Notes under the pieces: generated by a model
The model's input: the letters and a program-made list of their open reading frames with translations, nothing else
What the model was told of the DNA's origin: nothing
Database searches by the model: none
Made by a program: the position numbers and the translations under genes
Part shown: positions 1 through 7,516 of the stretch, in pieces
How the letters are laid out: each line of letters begins with the position of its first letter
Numbering within the stretch: position 1 is the first letter of the stretch
Assembly (NCBI GenBank): GCA_004552615.1
Contig: SFNZ01000055.1
Coordinates: 1-12,191 of the forward strand
DNA length: 12,191 nucleotides
Direction: 5' to 3'
Source of the DNA: Bacteroidales bacterium
GTDB lineage: Bacteria; Bacteroidota; Bacteroidia; Bacteroidales; UBA932

Positions 1-1
1 G

Positions 2-1546
2 AAAATCATAACGGCAGCAGTGTTAGGCATAGCTGTCGTGTGCAGCGCAGAAGCTGCCGAAAAGATAAACAGATTCAAGGTAGTGACACGTCACAACCCC
101 CACGTCACAAATTTTGACTCACTGTCATCCCTGACGGTGGGAAACGGACAGTTTGCCTTTACCGTCGACGCCACGGGCCTGCAGACCTTCCCTCACATTT
201 ATGCCCGCGGCGTGCCGCTTGGCACCATGAGCGAATGGGGGTGGCACTCTTTTCCCAATGTCGAAGGTTTCCAGGCGAAGGACGCGTTGGCCAACCACGA
301 CTTCCGCCGAGGACATCCCGAATATTATTCGCTACAGATAAAGCAGCCCGAAAGGACGCGCAAGGCAGTGGATTATCTTAGAGCCAATCCCCACAGGCTT
401 CATCTCGGGACGATTGGACTGGACATCTCCGACACGTCGAAGATAAGAGGTGTCAATCAGACTCTTGACCTTTGGACGGGGAAGATAGACAGCAAGTTCG
501 AGCACGAGGGAGTGAAGTATAAAGTAGAGACCGTGTGCGCGCCAGATGCTGATTGCGTGGCGTCAAGTATATCCTTGGAAGGAGGGGCTAAGGACAATAA
601 GCCTGCCGGCAATATCGCCGTGGCCTTTAGTTTTGCCTACCCTTCAGGCGGACATTGCGACGACGCCTGCCAGTGGGAGGCAGACGACACTCTGCACAAG
701 ACAACCCTGGAAGCAGGGAAGAACTCTGCCGTTATCACCCGAGAGCTCGACAATGCCGTCTATTATATATATGTGTCATGGCAAGGCCTGGCAGACATAA
801 GGCAGACGGGACAACACAAGATTGTTCTCAAGGCAAAAGGCGGGAATCTATCATTCTCGGCCACTTTCCGGGAGAACCCATGTGCTTCGGGAAAAACAGG
901 CTGTATGGCCAAATCATCTGGGAATAACGACTTTACCTCCTATGCCAAGGCATCTGCCAATCACTGGAGTGCATATTGGAACGAGGGCGGATTCATCGAC
1001 CTCGGCAATGTGAAGGACAAGAGGGCATATACGAGCATCTGCAGGGAGACTGACCAGGACAGGCGGGAAGAGCTCCTGAGAGCCACTACATTCTACCGGT
1101 ACATCAGGGAGAACTTATATCCGCGGCTGCGCACGGTCAGGTTCGACTTCCATCTTCACCGTAAAGGAATGGCGATGGACACTGTCCGCACCACAGTGCT
1201 TGACACCGCCTACATGTCCGGAGTCCGGGCCATTGTGGACAGGGATTACAAGAAAGCGATTTCCATCCTGAGGCCTTACGGGGACTACAATCTTGCTGTG
1301 GCTTATTGCGCGATGGACTACAATGCCAGCGCATTGGAGATTCTCGAGAAGCTTCCGGAAGATGACCGGACACTGTACATGCTGGCCATCATACACAGCA
1401 GGATGGGACGGGACGACCTGGCAGTGGAAGATTACCTCAAGTCGTGCAGCATGAACCCGTCATTCATTCACAGGGGCAATCTCGATCCTGAAATATCCTC
1501 CTTGATAAAGAAATACGGACTGAACCGTGAAACGGATCAGTATTAA
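2..1546 (+). CDS. Chimeric protein: truncated GH65-like glycosidase N-terminal region fused to C-terminal part of a DUF3868-type fimbrial-locus protein (5' partial)
   Basis: The frame is open from base 2 and reads KIITAAVLGIAVVCSAEAAEK, the end of a secretion signal, so the true start lies just left of the window; GTG at 20 falls inside the signal and is unlikely to be the start. Numbering from that GTG, residues about 15-333 resemble, from memory of the family, the N-terminal beta-sandwich region of Bacteroidales GH65-like hydrolases (SSLTVGNGQFAFTVD, GVPLGTMSEWGWHSFPN, LDLWTG). The (alpha/alpha)6 catalytic barrel that should follow is absent. From about residue 343 (RREELLRATTFYRYI, RFDFHLHRKGM, DYNASALEILEKLP) it matches my recollection of the C-terminal part of DUF3868-type proteins encoded before fimbrillin genes, ending in a TPR-like helical pair (about 444-480). 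Glycosidase activity is not expected. It may be a functional chimera, a deletion scar still expressed with the fimbrial genes, or an assembly error. The fimbrillin gene starts 33 nt downstream. Identification of both halves rests on recall. Confidence 0.7.
   Translation, partial: KIITAAVLGIAVVCSAEAAEKINRFKVVTRHNPHVTNFDSLSSLTVGNGQFAFTVDATGLQTFPHIYARGVPLGTMSEWGWHSFPNVEGFQAKDALANHDFRRGHPEYYSLQIKQPERTRKAVDYLRANPHRLHLGTIGLDISDTSKIRGVNQTLDLWTGKIDSKFEHEGVKYKVETVCAPDADCVASSISLEGGAKDNKPAGNIAVAFSFAYPSGGHCDDACQWEADDTLHKTTLEAGKNSAVITRELDNAVYYIYVSWQGLADIRQTGQHKIVLKAKGGNLSFSATFRENPCASGKTGCMAKSSGNNDFTSYAKASANHWSAYWNEGGFIDLGNVKDKRAYTSICRETDQDRREELLRATTFYRYIRENLYPRLRTVRFDFHLHRKGMAMDTVRTTVLDTAYMSGVRAIVDRDYKKAISILRPYGDYNLAVAYCAMDYNASALEILEKLPEDDRTLYMLAIIHSRMGRDDLAVEDYLKSCSMNPSFIHRGNLDPEISSLIKKYGLNRETDQY
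1016..1046 (+). other. Probable fusion junction between glycosidase-derived and fimbrial-locus-derived coding sequence
   Basis: Around residues 333-343 of the first gene the protein changes family without losing frame. Upstream, SAYWNEGGFIDLGNVKD fits the end of the glycosidase beta-sandwich, where the next expected motif would be of the RAYELERR type that opens the catalytic barrel. Downstream, RREELLRATTFYRYI belongs to the fimbrial-locus protein. RAY could belong to either side, so the exact join cannot be fixed by eye. No insertion sequence, recombination site or long direct repeat is visible at the join, which would fit a simple deletion or an assembly artefact. Confidence 0.55.
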
Positions 1547-1579
1547 TAATTTCTGAAACAACCATTAAAATTCATCAAC

Positions 1580-2587
1580 ATGAAAAAAACAATCATCTTA
1601 TCATCTGCCGCATGCCTGGTTCTTGCTGCGGCGTCTTGTGACAGGGAGGCAAACCCTTCCGAAAGAATTGAGAATGCCGAAAAGGCTGAAATCACAGTGA
1701 ACCTGAGCGGTGAGGGCTATACGCTCGACCTTCCGTCCGGCACCAAAGCCAGTCTCGACGAAAACGGGGAGAAGGCCGTGAACACGGTCCAGATTTTCAT
1801 CTTCAGGGAAGACGGGACGCTGGACGCATATACGAGCGAATCAGCATCGAGCGGCATAAAACTCTCCTGCACGACTGGCAAGCGTACAATACACGCATTG
1901 GTGAACGCTCCCGCACTCGGAGGAGTGAACAACGAGGACGATCTCAAGGCTGCAGTGACCTCTTTGGCGGACAATGCGCTCGGCAGTTTCGTGATGACGG
2001 GATCCATCATCGAGACGATTTCCGCGGAGGCTTCATACGATATTGAAGTGAAGAGAATCGTGTCGAGAATATCAGTGGGAACCATCACCGCTGCTTTCAC
2101 ATCAGAGGCGTACCGCAATATGACATTCACCCTGAAGAGGATATTCATGCTCAATGTCGCCGGCAACACCACTTACGGCACGGAAAAGGAGCCTGACGCC
2201 TGGTTCAACAAAATGGCATGGGAGAGCAGCGCTTGCGATGCCCTGCTTGGATCAGCAAATATCAACCGGACTCTCGCAGACAAGACTCCTTATCAGCCGG
2301 ATGAAGTGTTCTACGTCTATCCGAACCCGGCAATGTCGGATCCTGACGCCAGTTCATTCCCGAGATGCACCAGATTGGTGCTCGAGACCCAGCTCGGAGA
2401 CAAGACTTATTATTACTCGATCAAGATTCCGGGAATCGGAAGGAACAAGAAATACTCCGTGAACAGCGTCACCATCACGAGGCCGGGATCATTGAACCCG
2501 GGTGAAGACATCAACAGTTCGGAGCTCACGTTCTCGGTTGTCGTGGAGCCTTGGGAGGAGGGCAGTTCCCAGGAGATAACCATTTAG
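1580..2587 (+). CDS. Mfa1/FimA-family fimbrillin-like lipoprotein (putative fimbrial shaft subunit)
   Basis: This 335-residue protein begins with a lipoprotein signal (MKKTIILSSAACLVLAAASC, lipid-bearing Cys20). A fimbrillin-type beta-rich region follows (KAVNTVQIFIFREDGTLDAY at about 66-85) and then a C-terminal domain with the family pattern FYVYPNP, KTYYYSIKIPG and a final strand VVEPWEEGSSQEITI. In Porphyromonas Mfa1/FimA pili, subunits are exported as lipoproteins, cleaved by an arginine-specific protease, and polymerised by donor-strand exchange through the terminal strand. By analogy this is the polymerising surface-fimbria subunit. The ATG is chosen because it sits directly before the signal peptide. 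It lies 33 nt after the chimeric gene and 34 nt before the anchor-type gene, so the three probably share a transcript. Shaft versus minor subunit cannot be decided from sequence alone. Confidence 0.8.
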   Translation: MKKTIILSSAACLVLAAASCDREANPSERIENAEKAEITVNLSGEGYTLDLPSGTKASLDENGEKAVNTVQIFIFREDGTLDAYTSESASSGIKLSCTTGKRTIHALVNAPALGGVNNEDDLKAAVTSLADNALGSFVMTGSIIETISAEASYDIEVKRIVSRISVGTITAAFTSEAYRNMTFTLKRIFMLNVAGNTTYGTEKEPDAWFNKMAWESSACDALLGSANINRTLADKTPYQPDEVFYVYPNPAMSDPDASSFPRCTRLVLETQLGDKTYYYSIKIPGIGRNKKYSVNSVTITRPGSLNPGEDINSSELTFSVVVEPWEEGSSQEITI

Positions 2588-2621
2588 TCTCAGAAGATAA
2601 CTATTTTAAATATAACTGATT

Positions 2622-3416
2622 ATGACATTGCGACCGATCACGTTTCTGACAGCTGTCGCCATAGCGGCATCCTGCAGCATGAAGGAAGACAGGGCACTGT
2701 GTCCATGCCACCTGGCAGTGGACCTCGAGGAGGCATCGGACGATGCCGGAGTGAAACTATTCCTCTTCGCCGGGACGGAACTGATTTCCAGTGCGGAAGT
2801 CGGTCCGGAAGATATACGGAAGCCTTACGAAGAGGACGTTCCGAGGCAGGAGATATGCATTGCAGGACTCCAGGGGCTTGCATCCAATGTGATTGAGGGT
2901 CGCAATGTCATCATTCGTACCGGGTCGCAGGCGGACAGGATACACCTGCATTCCGACAATGCCGACTGCACCGGTGAAAGGGCTTTTGTCCGCGCCGGAT
3001 TCCACAAGAACTGGGCTTCACTGGAGATATGCGCAGTGAATTACGGAAGTGATGCAGGAAGGATGGAGTTCATAGTGACCGGGGATGTGTGCGGATACTC
3101 CCTGACAGACAGGATGCCGGTTCACGGGGATTTCAGATGTGCCGCAGAACTGACAGACCCGGAATTCCGGAAATATTCCGTGGACCTGCCGCGGCAGGAG
3201 AGCTACGGCGGGGAATTGCATCTTGTCATCCGGAACGTGGAGGAAGGCAGGACAGTGCTGACGTGCGGGCTTTCGGGCCTGTTGAATGACAGCGGCTATG
3301 ATTGGGAGAAACCCGACCTTGACGACATCCTTCTGACGTTCGACAAAGCCGGGCTTGATATTTCAGTGACAGTCAAGGACTGGAAAGAAGGAGAGGACAT
3401 TTCCGTCTCCATCTGA
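2622..3416 (+). CDS. Mfa2/FimB-family fimbrial anchor lipoprotein
   Basis: This 264-residue protein has a short lipoprotein signal (MTLRPITFLTAVAIAASC, Cys18) followed by the hallmark cysteine-rich start of Mfa2/FimB proteins (CPCHLAVDLE at about 27-36). The C-terminus carries the expected GYDWEKPDLDDI stretch and a last strand ISVTVKDWKEGEDISVSI. In Porphyromonas, Mfa2 and FimB cap and anchor the fimbria in the outer membrane and limit its length. Position directly after a fimbrillin gene is the usual arrangement. It is the last plus-strand gene: 58 nt later comes the convergent end of cysH, and no tip-subunit gene follows. ATG 2622 is the only start that includes the complete signal peptide. 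Confidence 0.82.
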   Translation: MTLRPITFLTAVAIAASCSMKEDRALCPCHLAVDLEEASDDAGVKLFLFAGTELISSAEVGPEDIRKPYEEDVPRQEICIAGLQGLASNVIEGRNVIIRTGSQADRIHLHSDNADCTGERAFVRAGFHKNWASLEICAVNYGSDAGRMEFIVTGDVCGYSLTDRMPVHGDFRCAAELTDPEFRKYSVDLPRQESYGGELHLVIRNVEEGRTVLTCGLSGLLNDSGYDWEKPDLDDILLTFDKAGLDISVTVKDWKEGEDISVSI

Positions 3417-3435
3417 GATGCCGGGAAAATGCCTT

Positions 3436-3462
3436 GTCAAGAGAAGCATTCAATGCCTTGAC
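3436..3462. terminator. Weak hairpin between convergent fimbrial and cysH genes
   Basis: Arms GTCAAG (3436-3441) and CTTGAC (3457-3462) pair perfectly, and an inner GCA/TGC pair adds to the stem around a TTCAA loop, with an AGAA bulge. It sits in the 58-nt gap where the plus-strand fimbrial genes and the minus-strand cys genes converge, the right place for a two-way terminator. Neither side has a clear T-run; the minus strand has only a short TTTT further on. Terminator function is therefore tentative. Confidence 0.3.
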
Positions 3463-3474
3463 GCAGGGCGGATA

Positions 3475-4215
3475 TCAGTGGCGTACGTGGAGGCCGCACT
3501 CGCGATGGTCAGGGTCTTCCCACCACCAGCGTCCTGAACGGATGTCATCGCCGGGAGCCACAGCCCTTGTGCAAGGCTGGCAGCCGATACTCGGGAAACC
3601 CTTTTCGTGAAGGCGGTTATAAGGTACTCCGTTCTCCTTCACATACTGCTTCACCTGCTCCTCGGACCAGAGAATAAGAGGGTTCAGCTTGAGGACGTCA
3701 TCGGCGGTATCGTACTCGACCATCTGCATTCCGGCCCTTGTGACGGACTGGGAACGCCTGAGACCGCTGATCCATACATCGACTCCCTGCAGGGCTCTTT
3801 TCAGAGGCTCGATCTTGCGGATCTCACAGCATTTGTGCCTCAGTTCCACGCTGTCGTAGAAAAGATTGATGCCGTGCTCGCGGACCATCTCCTGGACCTT
3901 CCGGAAATCCGGAAAGAAAACCTCGATGCTGATTCCGTACTGCATATTGGTACGGTCTATCAGTTCGTAGGTCTCCGGGAACTGGCGGCCGGTATCGAGA
4001 GTGAAGATACGTGCATCCTTGCGTATCCCGACCATCATGTCGGTCAGGACCTGGTCCTCATAGCTGAGACTTGATGACAGGGCCGCTTTGCCGGGAAATT
4101 CCTTCAGGAAATATTCCAGGACCTCCCCGGGATTCCTCTCGAGGAACTCCGTATTCTTGGAAGCAGCGAAGGCCGTTTTCTCCTCCGCCGTCCAGTTCTT
4201 GAATGAGGTATTCAT
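3475..4215 (-). CDS. cysH: Assimilatory adenylyl-sulfate (APS) reductase, 4Fe-4S type
   Basis: It reduces adenylyl sulfate to sulfite and AMP using thioredoxin, the second step of sulfate assimilation, in the cytoplasm. The 246-residue protein carries the paired cysteines that bind a 4Fe-4S cluster, Cys129-Cys130 (KCCEIRK) and Cys212/Cys215 (GCQPCTRAV). These mark the APS-using branch rather than the PAPS-using enzyme, which lacks them. The C-terminal motif ECGLH supplies catalytic Cys240, and SSSLSYEDQVL near residue 47 matches the substrate-binding P-loop-like region. Length is normal for bacterial APS reductases. The start is 10 nt after the cysN stop, so translation and transcription are probably coupled to cysN. 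No APS kinase (cysC) or sulfite reductase gene is in the window; cysC is not needed for this route, and sulfite reductase must be encoded elsewhere. Confidence 0.95.
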   Translation of the reverse strand: MNTSFKNWTAEEKTAFAASKNTEFLERNPGEVLEYFLKEFPGKAALSSSLSYEDQVLTDMMVGIRKDARIFTLDTGRQFPETYELIDRTNMQYGISIEVFFPDFRKVQEMVREHGINLFYDSVELRHKCCEIRKIEPLKRALQGVDVWISGLRRSQSVTRAGMQMVEYDTADDVLKLNPLILWSEEQVKQYVKENGVPYNRLHEKGFPSIGCQPCTRAVAPGDDIRSGRWWWEDPDHRECGLHVRH

Positions 4216-4225
4216 TCCGGAAAAT

Positions 4226-5506
4226 CTAAATCTCGTCAGGGACTATCATTCCGGCTCCTACGGTGTCATTGGTACCCTCCTCTACGAAGATGAGGCTGCC
4301 CATTGTCCTGTTGTCCTTGTAATAGTCGAATACGAGAGGGTCGGCTGTCTTGATGCGGACTCTTGCGATGTCATTCATCACGAGTTTGTCCACGCCGTAG
4401 AGCTTCTCCCGGGTATTGATATCGATCTTGTACTCGATTTCACGGACAAGGCCGACAGTCTGCTGGGTCGCATGACGGATGACATAACGCTTGCCCTGCT
4501 GGAGAGGCGAATTCCTGAACCAGCAAACGTTCAGGAGCACTTCCTGCTCCATCATCGGCTGCACTCCGGACTCGGAAACTATCACGTCCCCGCGGCTTAT
4601 GTCGATGTCATCGGAAAGGGTAATGTCCACGGACTCAGGAGATACGGCGGACTCCAGGCTCTTCTCCCCGAGATAAATGCCGGTGATGGTAGATGTCATC
4701 TCTGAAGGATAGGCCTTGATCCTGTCCCCTATCTTCACGGAGCCTTCTGCGAGCCTTCCGGCATAGCCCCGGAAATCCGGGAACTTGGAAGAAATCGGGC
4801 GTACCACGTACTGTACCGGGAGCCTCATCCTGTCGTCGGCCTCGGCTGGAAGCTGCACGGTCTCGAGGAAATCGAGAAGGGCCTTGCCTTCGTACCAGCC
4901 CATGTTCCCGGACTTGTTCACGACATTGTCACCGAGCTTGGCGGAAATCGGGATGAATGTCACATTGCCGAGCTCGATGGATGATGCCATGGCCTTGTAG
5001 TCGGACACAATCTTGTCGAAGACTTCCTGTGAGAAGTCCACGAGGTCCATCTTGTTCACGCATACCACCACTTCCTTGATGGCAAGCAGGGATGCGATAT
5101 AGGAGTGGCGTACAGTCTGCTCCATGATTCCGTGACGGGCGTCCACGAGGATGACCGCGAGGTCTGCAGTGGATGCTCCGGTCACCATGTTCCTCGTATA
5201 CTGGATATGGCCCGGAGTATCGGCGATGATGAATTTCCTCTTAGGGGTGGCAAAATACCTGTAAGCCACGTCGATGGTAATACCCTGCTCCCTCTCGGCT
5301 CGGAGGCCGTCAGTGAGAAGCGCGAGGTTCACCTCTTCGTTACCACGGCTCCTGGAAGCCTCTTCAACAGCCTCCAGCTGGTCCTCGAAAATGGATTTCG
5401 AGTCATAGAGAAGCCTGCCGATGAGGGTGCTCTTGCCGTCGTCCACGCTGCCGGCCGTCGTGAAACGGAGCAGCTGCATATTCAGATATCCTTTCTGTGT
5501 TTCCAT
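4226..5506 (-). CDS. cysN: Sulfate adenylyltransferase subunit 1 (GTPase)
   Basis: CysN is the GTP-hydrolysing subunit that drives formation of adenylyl sulfate from ATP and sulfate together with CysD. All GTPase motifs are present: P-loop GSVDDGKST (19-27), G2 EQGITID (73-79), G3 DTPGH (96-100), G4 NKMD (151-154) and G5 SAK (188-190). EF-Tu-like beta-barrel domains fill the C-terminal half. At 426 residues it is a stand-alone CysN; there is no fused APS kinase domain, whose absence fits the adjacent APS reductase route. The ATG at 5506 is supported by AGGGAG six bases upstream; the only other plausible start is the methionine at residue 10. It is separated from cysD by a 212-nt structured spacer, unusual because these subunits are normally encoded close together. 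Confidence 0.95.
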   Translation of the reverse strand: METQKGYLNMQLLRFTTAGSVDDGKSTLIGRLLYDSKSIFEDQLEAVEEASRSRGNEEVNLALLTDGLRAEREQGITIDVAYRYFATPKRKFIIADTPGHIQYTRNMVTGASTADLAVILVDARHGIMEQTVRHSYIASLLAIKEVVVCVNKMDLVDFSQEVFDKIVSDYKAMASSIELGNVTFIPISAKLGDNVVNKSGNMGWYEGKALLDFLETVQLPAEADDRMRLPVQYVVRPISSKFPDFRGYAGRLAEGSVKIGDRIKAYPSEMTSTITGIYLGEKSLESAVSPESVDITLSDDIDISRGDVIVSESGVQPMMEQEVLLNVCWFRNSPLQQGKRYVIRHATQQTVGLVREIEYKIDINTREKLYGVDKLVMNDIARVRIKTADPLVFDYYKDNRTMGSLIFVEEGTNDTVGAGMIVPDEI

Positions 5507-5512
5507 ACTATT

Positions 5513-5518
5513 CTCCCT
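5513..5518 (-). promoter_or_regulatory. Shine-Dalgarno site of cysN
   Basis: On the minus strand AGGGAG lies six bases before the cysN ATG. Most other genes here lack a recognisable Shine-Dalgarno sequence, as is common in Bacteroidetes, so this one stands out. It would allow cysN to be translated independently of cysD despite the long spacer. Confidence 0.5.
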
Positions 5519-5529
5519 TTAATGTAAGC

Positions 5530-5698
5530 TTAGCTACTCGCTAATTCCTGCCTTTCAGAGGGATTGCCGCTCAATGCTAGCAATGGCCCACGCGCATTTG
5601 TTTTGTCTACGCTACCCTTTTCCTAAATCCCTTTCCTGTGGAAAGGGACTTACCCTCGGCCTTTCGGCCTCAAAAGCAGTTGTTTCGCTCTGCGAAAC
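5530..5698 (-). repeat. Multi-hairpin intergenic element between cysD and cysN
   Basis: The 212-nt cysD-cysN spacer has no gene but holds five short perfect inverted repeats. In transcription (minus) order they are: GTTTCGC/GCGAAAC with a 3-nt loop (5682-5698); GGCC-GAAA-GGCC, a GNRA-type tetraloop (5658-5669); TCCCTTTCC/GGAAAGGGA, 9 bp with a 3-nt loop (5628-5648); ATTGC/GCAAT with a 12-nt loop (5563-5584); and TTAGC/GCTAA with a 5-nt loop (5530-5544). The purine-rich word GAAAGG recurs between and within them. It could be an intergenic repeat family member inserted into the operon, an RNA-processing or attenuation region that sets CysD and CysN levels, or a small RNA. The inverted repeats are directly visible; the function is unknown. 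Confidence 0.5.
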
Positions 5699-5718
5699 TT
5701 ATCTTTGATTCCTTTCCA

Positions 5719-6624
5719 TTAAAAATAACCTGCTTTTTTACGGTCTTCCATGGCCGTCTCGGAGCGCTTGTCGTCTGCACGGCCTCCCCTCTCGGTCACC
5801 CTCGAAGAGGCAATCTCGTCGATGATGTCTTCGAGACTGTGGGCGTGGGACAATGTCAGGCCCGTACAAGTGACGTCACCGATGGTCCTGCAACGGACCT
5901 CCTTCTCCTCAACGGTCTCCTCAGGACGGCGCGGAATCACGTCAGGATCGGCCGCAAGCCACTGGCCGTCACGGAAGAACACCTTCCTAGTATGCGTATA
6001 GTACAGGCTCGGAAGCTCGATCCCCTCCTGATAGATATACTGCCATACATCCATCTCGGTCCAGTTGCTTATAGGGAAAACCCTGAAATGCTCGCCAGGG
6101 TTCTTCATGCCATTGTAGATGTTCCACAACTCAGGCCTCTGGTTCTTCGGATTCCACTGTCCGAATTCATCACGATGGGAGAAAATCCTCTCCTTGGCCC
6201 TCGCCTTCTCCTCGTCACGTCTCGCCCCGCCGCATGCCGCGTCGAACTTGTATTTGGCCAGGGTGTCGAGCAAAGTGACAGTCTGCAGCTTGTTGCGGCT
6301 CGCATTGTACCCGGTCTCCTCCTTCACACGGCCCTGGTCGATGGACTCCTGCACCGAACCCACGATAAGGTCAGCACCGAGCTTCTTCACCAGGTCATCC
6401 CTGTAGGTGATGGTTTCCGGAAAATTGTGACCGGTGTCGATATGTACCAGAGGGAACGGAATCTTGGCAGGATAAAAGGCCTTGTATGCCAGATAAGTCA
6501 GCACAATGGAATCCTTTCCGCCCGAGAACAGGATGCACGGCCTCTCGAACTGTGCAGCAACCTCCCTCAGGATATAGATGGACTCCGCTTCAAGCTCCTT
6601 CAGATGAGTTAAATGTTCGCTCAT
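5719..6624 (-). CDS. cysD: Sulfate adenylyltransferase subunit 2
   Basis: CysD is the catalytic subunit of ATP sulfurylase, transferring AMP from ATP to sulfate with energy from CysN's GTP hydrolysis. The 301-residue protein has the PP-loop motif SGGKDS at 34-39 that binds the ATP pyrophosphate, the family stretch ACGGARRDEEKARAKERIFS, the IYNG...GEHFRVFPISNWTE region, and the characteristic C-terminus ending RKKAGYF. Length is typical. The ATG at 6624 directly precedes the conserved N-terminus (LTHLKELEAESIYILREV). It lies 97 nt downstream of pstB on the same strand, with a candidate promoter in the gap, and is followed by the structured spacer and cysN. Confidence 0.96.
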   Translation of the reverse strand: MSEHLTHLKELEAESIYILREVAAQFERPCILFSGGKDSIVLTYLAYKAFYPAKIPFPLVHIDTGHNFPETITYRDDLVKKLGADLIVGSVQESIDQGRVKEETGYNASRNKLQTVTLLDTLAKYKFDAACGGARRDEEKARAKERIFSHRDEFGQWNPKNQRPELWNIYNGMKNPGEHFRVFPISNWTEMDVWQYIYQEGIELPSLYYTHTRKVFFRDGQWLAADPDVIPRRPEETVEEKEVRCRTIGDVTCTGLTLSHAHSLEDIIDEIASSRVTERGGRADDKRSETAMEDRKKAGYF

Positions 6625-6686
6625 TTCTTCGATTATCTTATATTACACTTATTAATTTCAAGGTTCGCAATCCGCAAATCATTCTG

Positions 6687-6717
6687 CAAATATACGCATT
6701 ATGCCGCTCGGAAAAAA
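6687..6717 (-). promoter_or_regulatory. Candidate Bacteroidetes-type promoter for cysDNH
   Basis: On the minus strand TATATTTG (6694-6687) is an exact match to the Bacteroidetes -7 consensus TAnnTTTG. A run of T's (TTTT at 6717-6714) lies 19 nt upstream where the TTTG -33 box is expected; it is one base off consensus. Transcription would begin near 6681, leaving a leader of about 55 nt before cysD. This would let the sulfate genes be expressed separately from the pst genes upstream. Confidence 0.5.
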
Positions 6718-6721
6718 ATCC

Positions 6722-7498
6722 CTAACTGAAAACTCCCGAAAGATACTTCTTCGTCAGTTCCTCCTTCGGGTCCCCGAACACCTGCTTCGCATCCCCGGTC
6801 TCGATGACCTCGCCGAGATACAGGAACACCGCATAATCAGCTATCCTCAAAGCCTGTCGCAAAGTATGCGTCACCATGATGATGGAATAATTCTCCTTCA
6901 ACTTCACGAACAAATCCTCCACAGTCTTGCTCGAAACCGGGTCCAGGGCACTCGTAGCCTCGTCCGCGAGAATGAAATCAGGCTCAACGGCCAGGCTGCG
7001 TGCCAGACAAAGCCTCTGCTGCTGGCCGATGGAAAGCCTCATGGCCGAACTCTGCAGCCTGTCCTTCACCTCGTCCCAGAGACCCACCTCGGTCAAATAC
7101 CTCTCGACCACCTCGGCCAGTTCCTTCTTCTTCGTATGCATGCCGTGAATCCTGCAGCCGTAAGCCACATTGTCGAAAATCGACATCGGAAGCGGACAAG
7201 GCCGCTGCGGAACCAGCCCGATACGCCTGCGCAACTCGATCAGCTCCCTGTAAGGCGCACCGATGATGTTCTGGTCCCCGATCAGGACCTGACCGCTCAT
7301 CTTCACGTCATCCACATTGTCAATCAGCCTGTTGAGACTCTTGAGCAACGTACTCTTGCCACAGCCCGAAGGCCCCACGATACAAGTGATCTTGTTCTGC
7401 GGGAAAGTGAGATTGATATTCTTCAGGATAGGTCTTCCCTCGATGGAAAGATTCAGATCCTTGACCGTCATCGGGTCTTTTCCTTCATTATGCTCCAT
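6722..7498 (-). CDS. pstB: PstB-like ABC transporter ATP-binding protein
   Basis: It powers anion import by hydrolysing ATP on the cytoplasmic face of the PstC-PstA channel. Numbering from ATG 7498 (258 residues): Walker A GPSGCGKST (42-50), Q-loop VPQRPCPLP (Gln98), Walker B FILADE (Glu180), D-loop SALD and switch His211 (VTHTL). PstB-typical words include SIFDNVAYGCRIHG and GQQQRLCLARSLA. Two places differ from the PstB norm: the signature begins LSIGQQQR instead of LSGGQQQR, and Walker B runs on as DEATSALDP instead of DEPTSALDP. The catalytic residues are intact. A TTG two codons upstream (7504) is possible, but ATG is preferred. The gene is 18 nt after pstA. No phoU follows, unlike the usual pst order. 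Confidence 0.85.
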   Translation of the reverse strand: MEHNEGKDPMTVKDLNLSIEGRPILKNINLTFPQNKITCIVGPSGCGKSTLLKSLNRLIDNVDDVKMSGQVLIGDQNIIGAPYRELIELRRRIGLVPQRPCPLPMSIFDNVAYGCRIHGMHTKKKELAEVVERYLTEVGLWDEVKDRLQSSAMRLSIGQQQRLCLARSLAVEPDFILADEATSALDPVSSKTVEDLFVKLKENYSIIMVTHTLRQALRIADYAVFLYLGEVIETGDAKQVFGDPKEELTKKYLSGVFS

Positions 7499-7516
7499 AA
7501 CCAATATTGAAGATAA

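Noticed and set aside
3475..4215. PAPS reductase assignment for cysH
   Set aside because: The CC and CxxC cysteines for an iron-sulfur cluster are all present, pointing to APS reductase, and there is no APS kinase nearby.
4088..4705. 205-codon plus-strand frame spanning cysH and cysN
   Set aside because: It crosses the boundary between two clear minus-strand genes and has no supporting motif.
5638..6612. 324-codon open frame on the plus strand opposite cysD
   Set aside because: It is the complement of a fully recognisable cysD, has no coherent family motifs, and begins inside the hairpin spacer.
6701..7510. 269-codon plus-strand frame opposite pstB
   Set aside because: Antisense shadow of pstB created by its codon bias; no recognisable domains or plausible start context.
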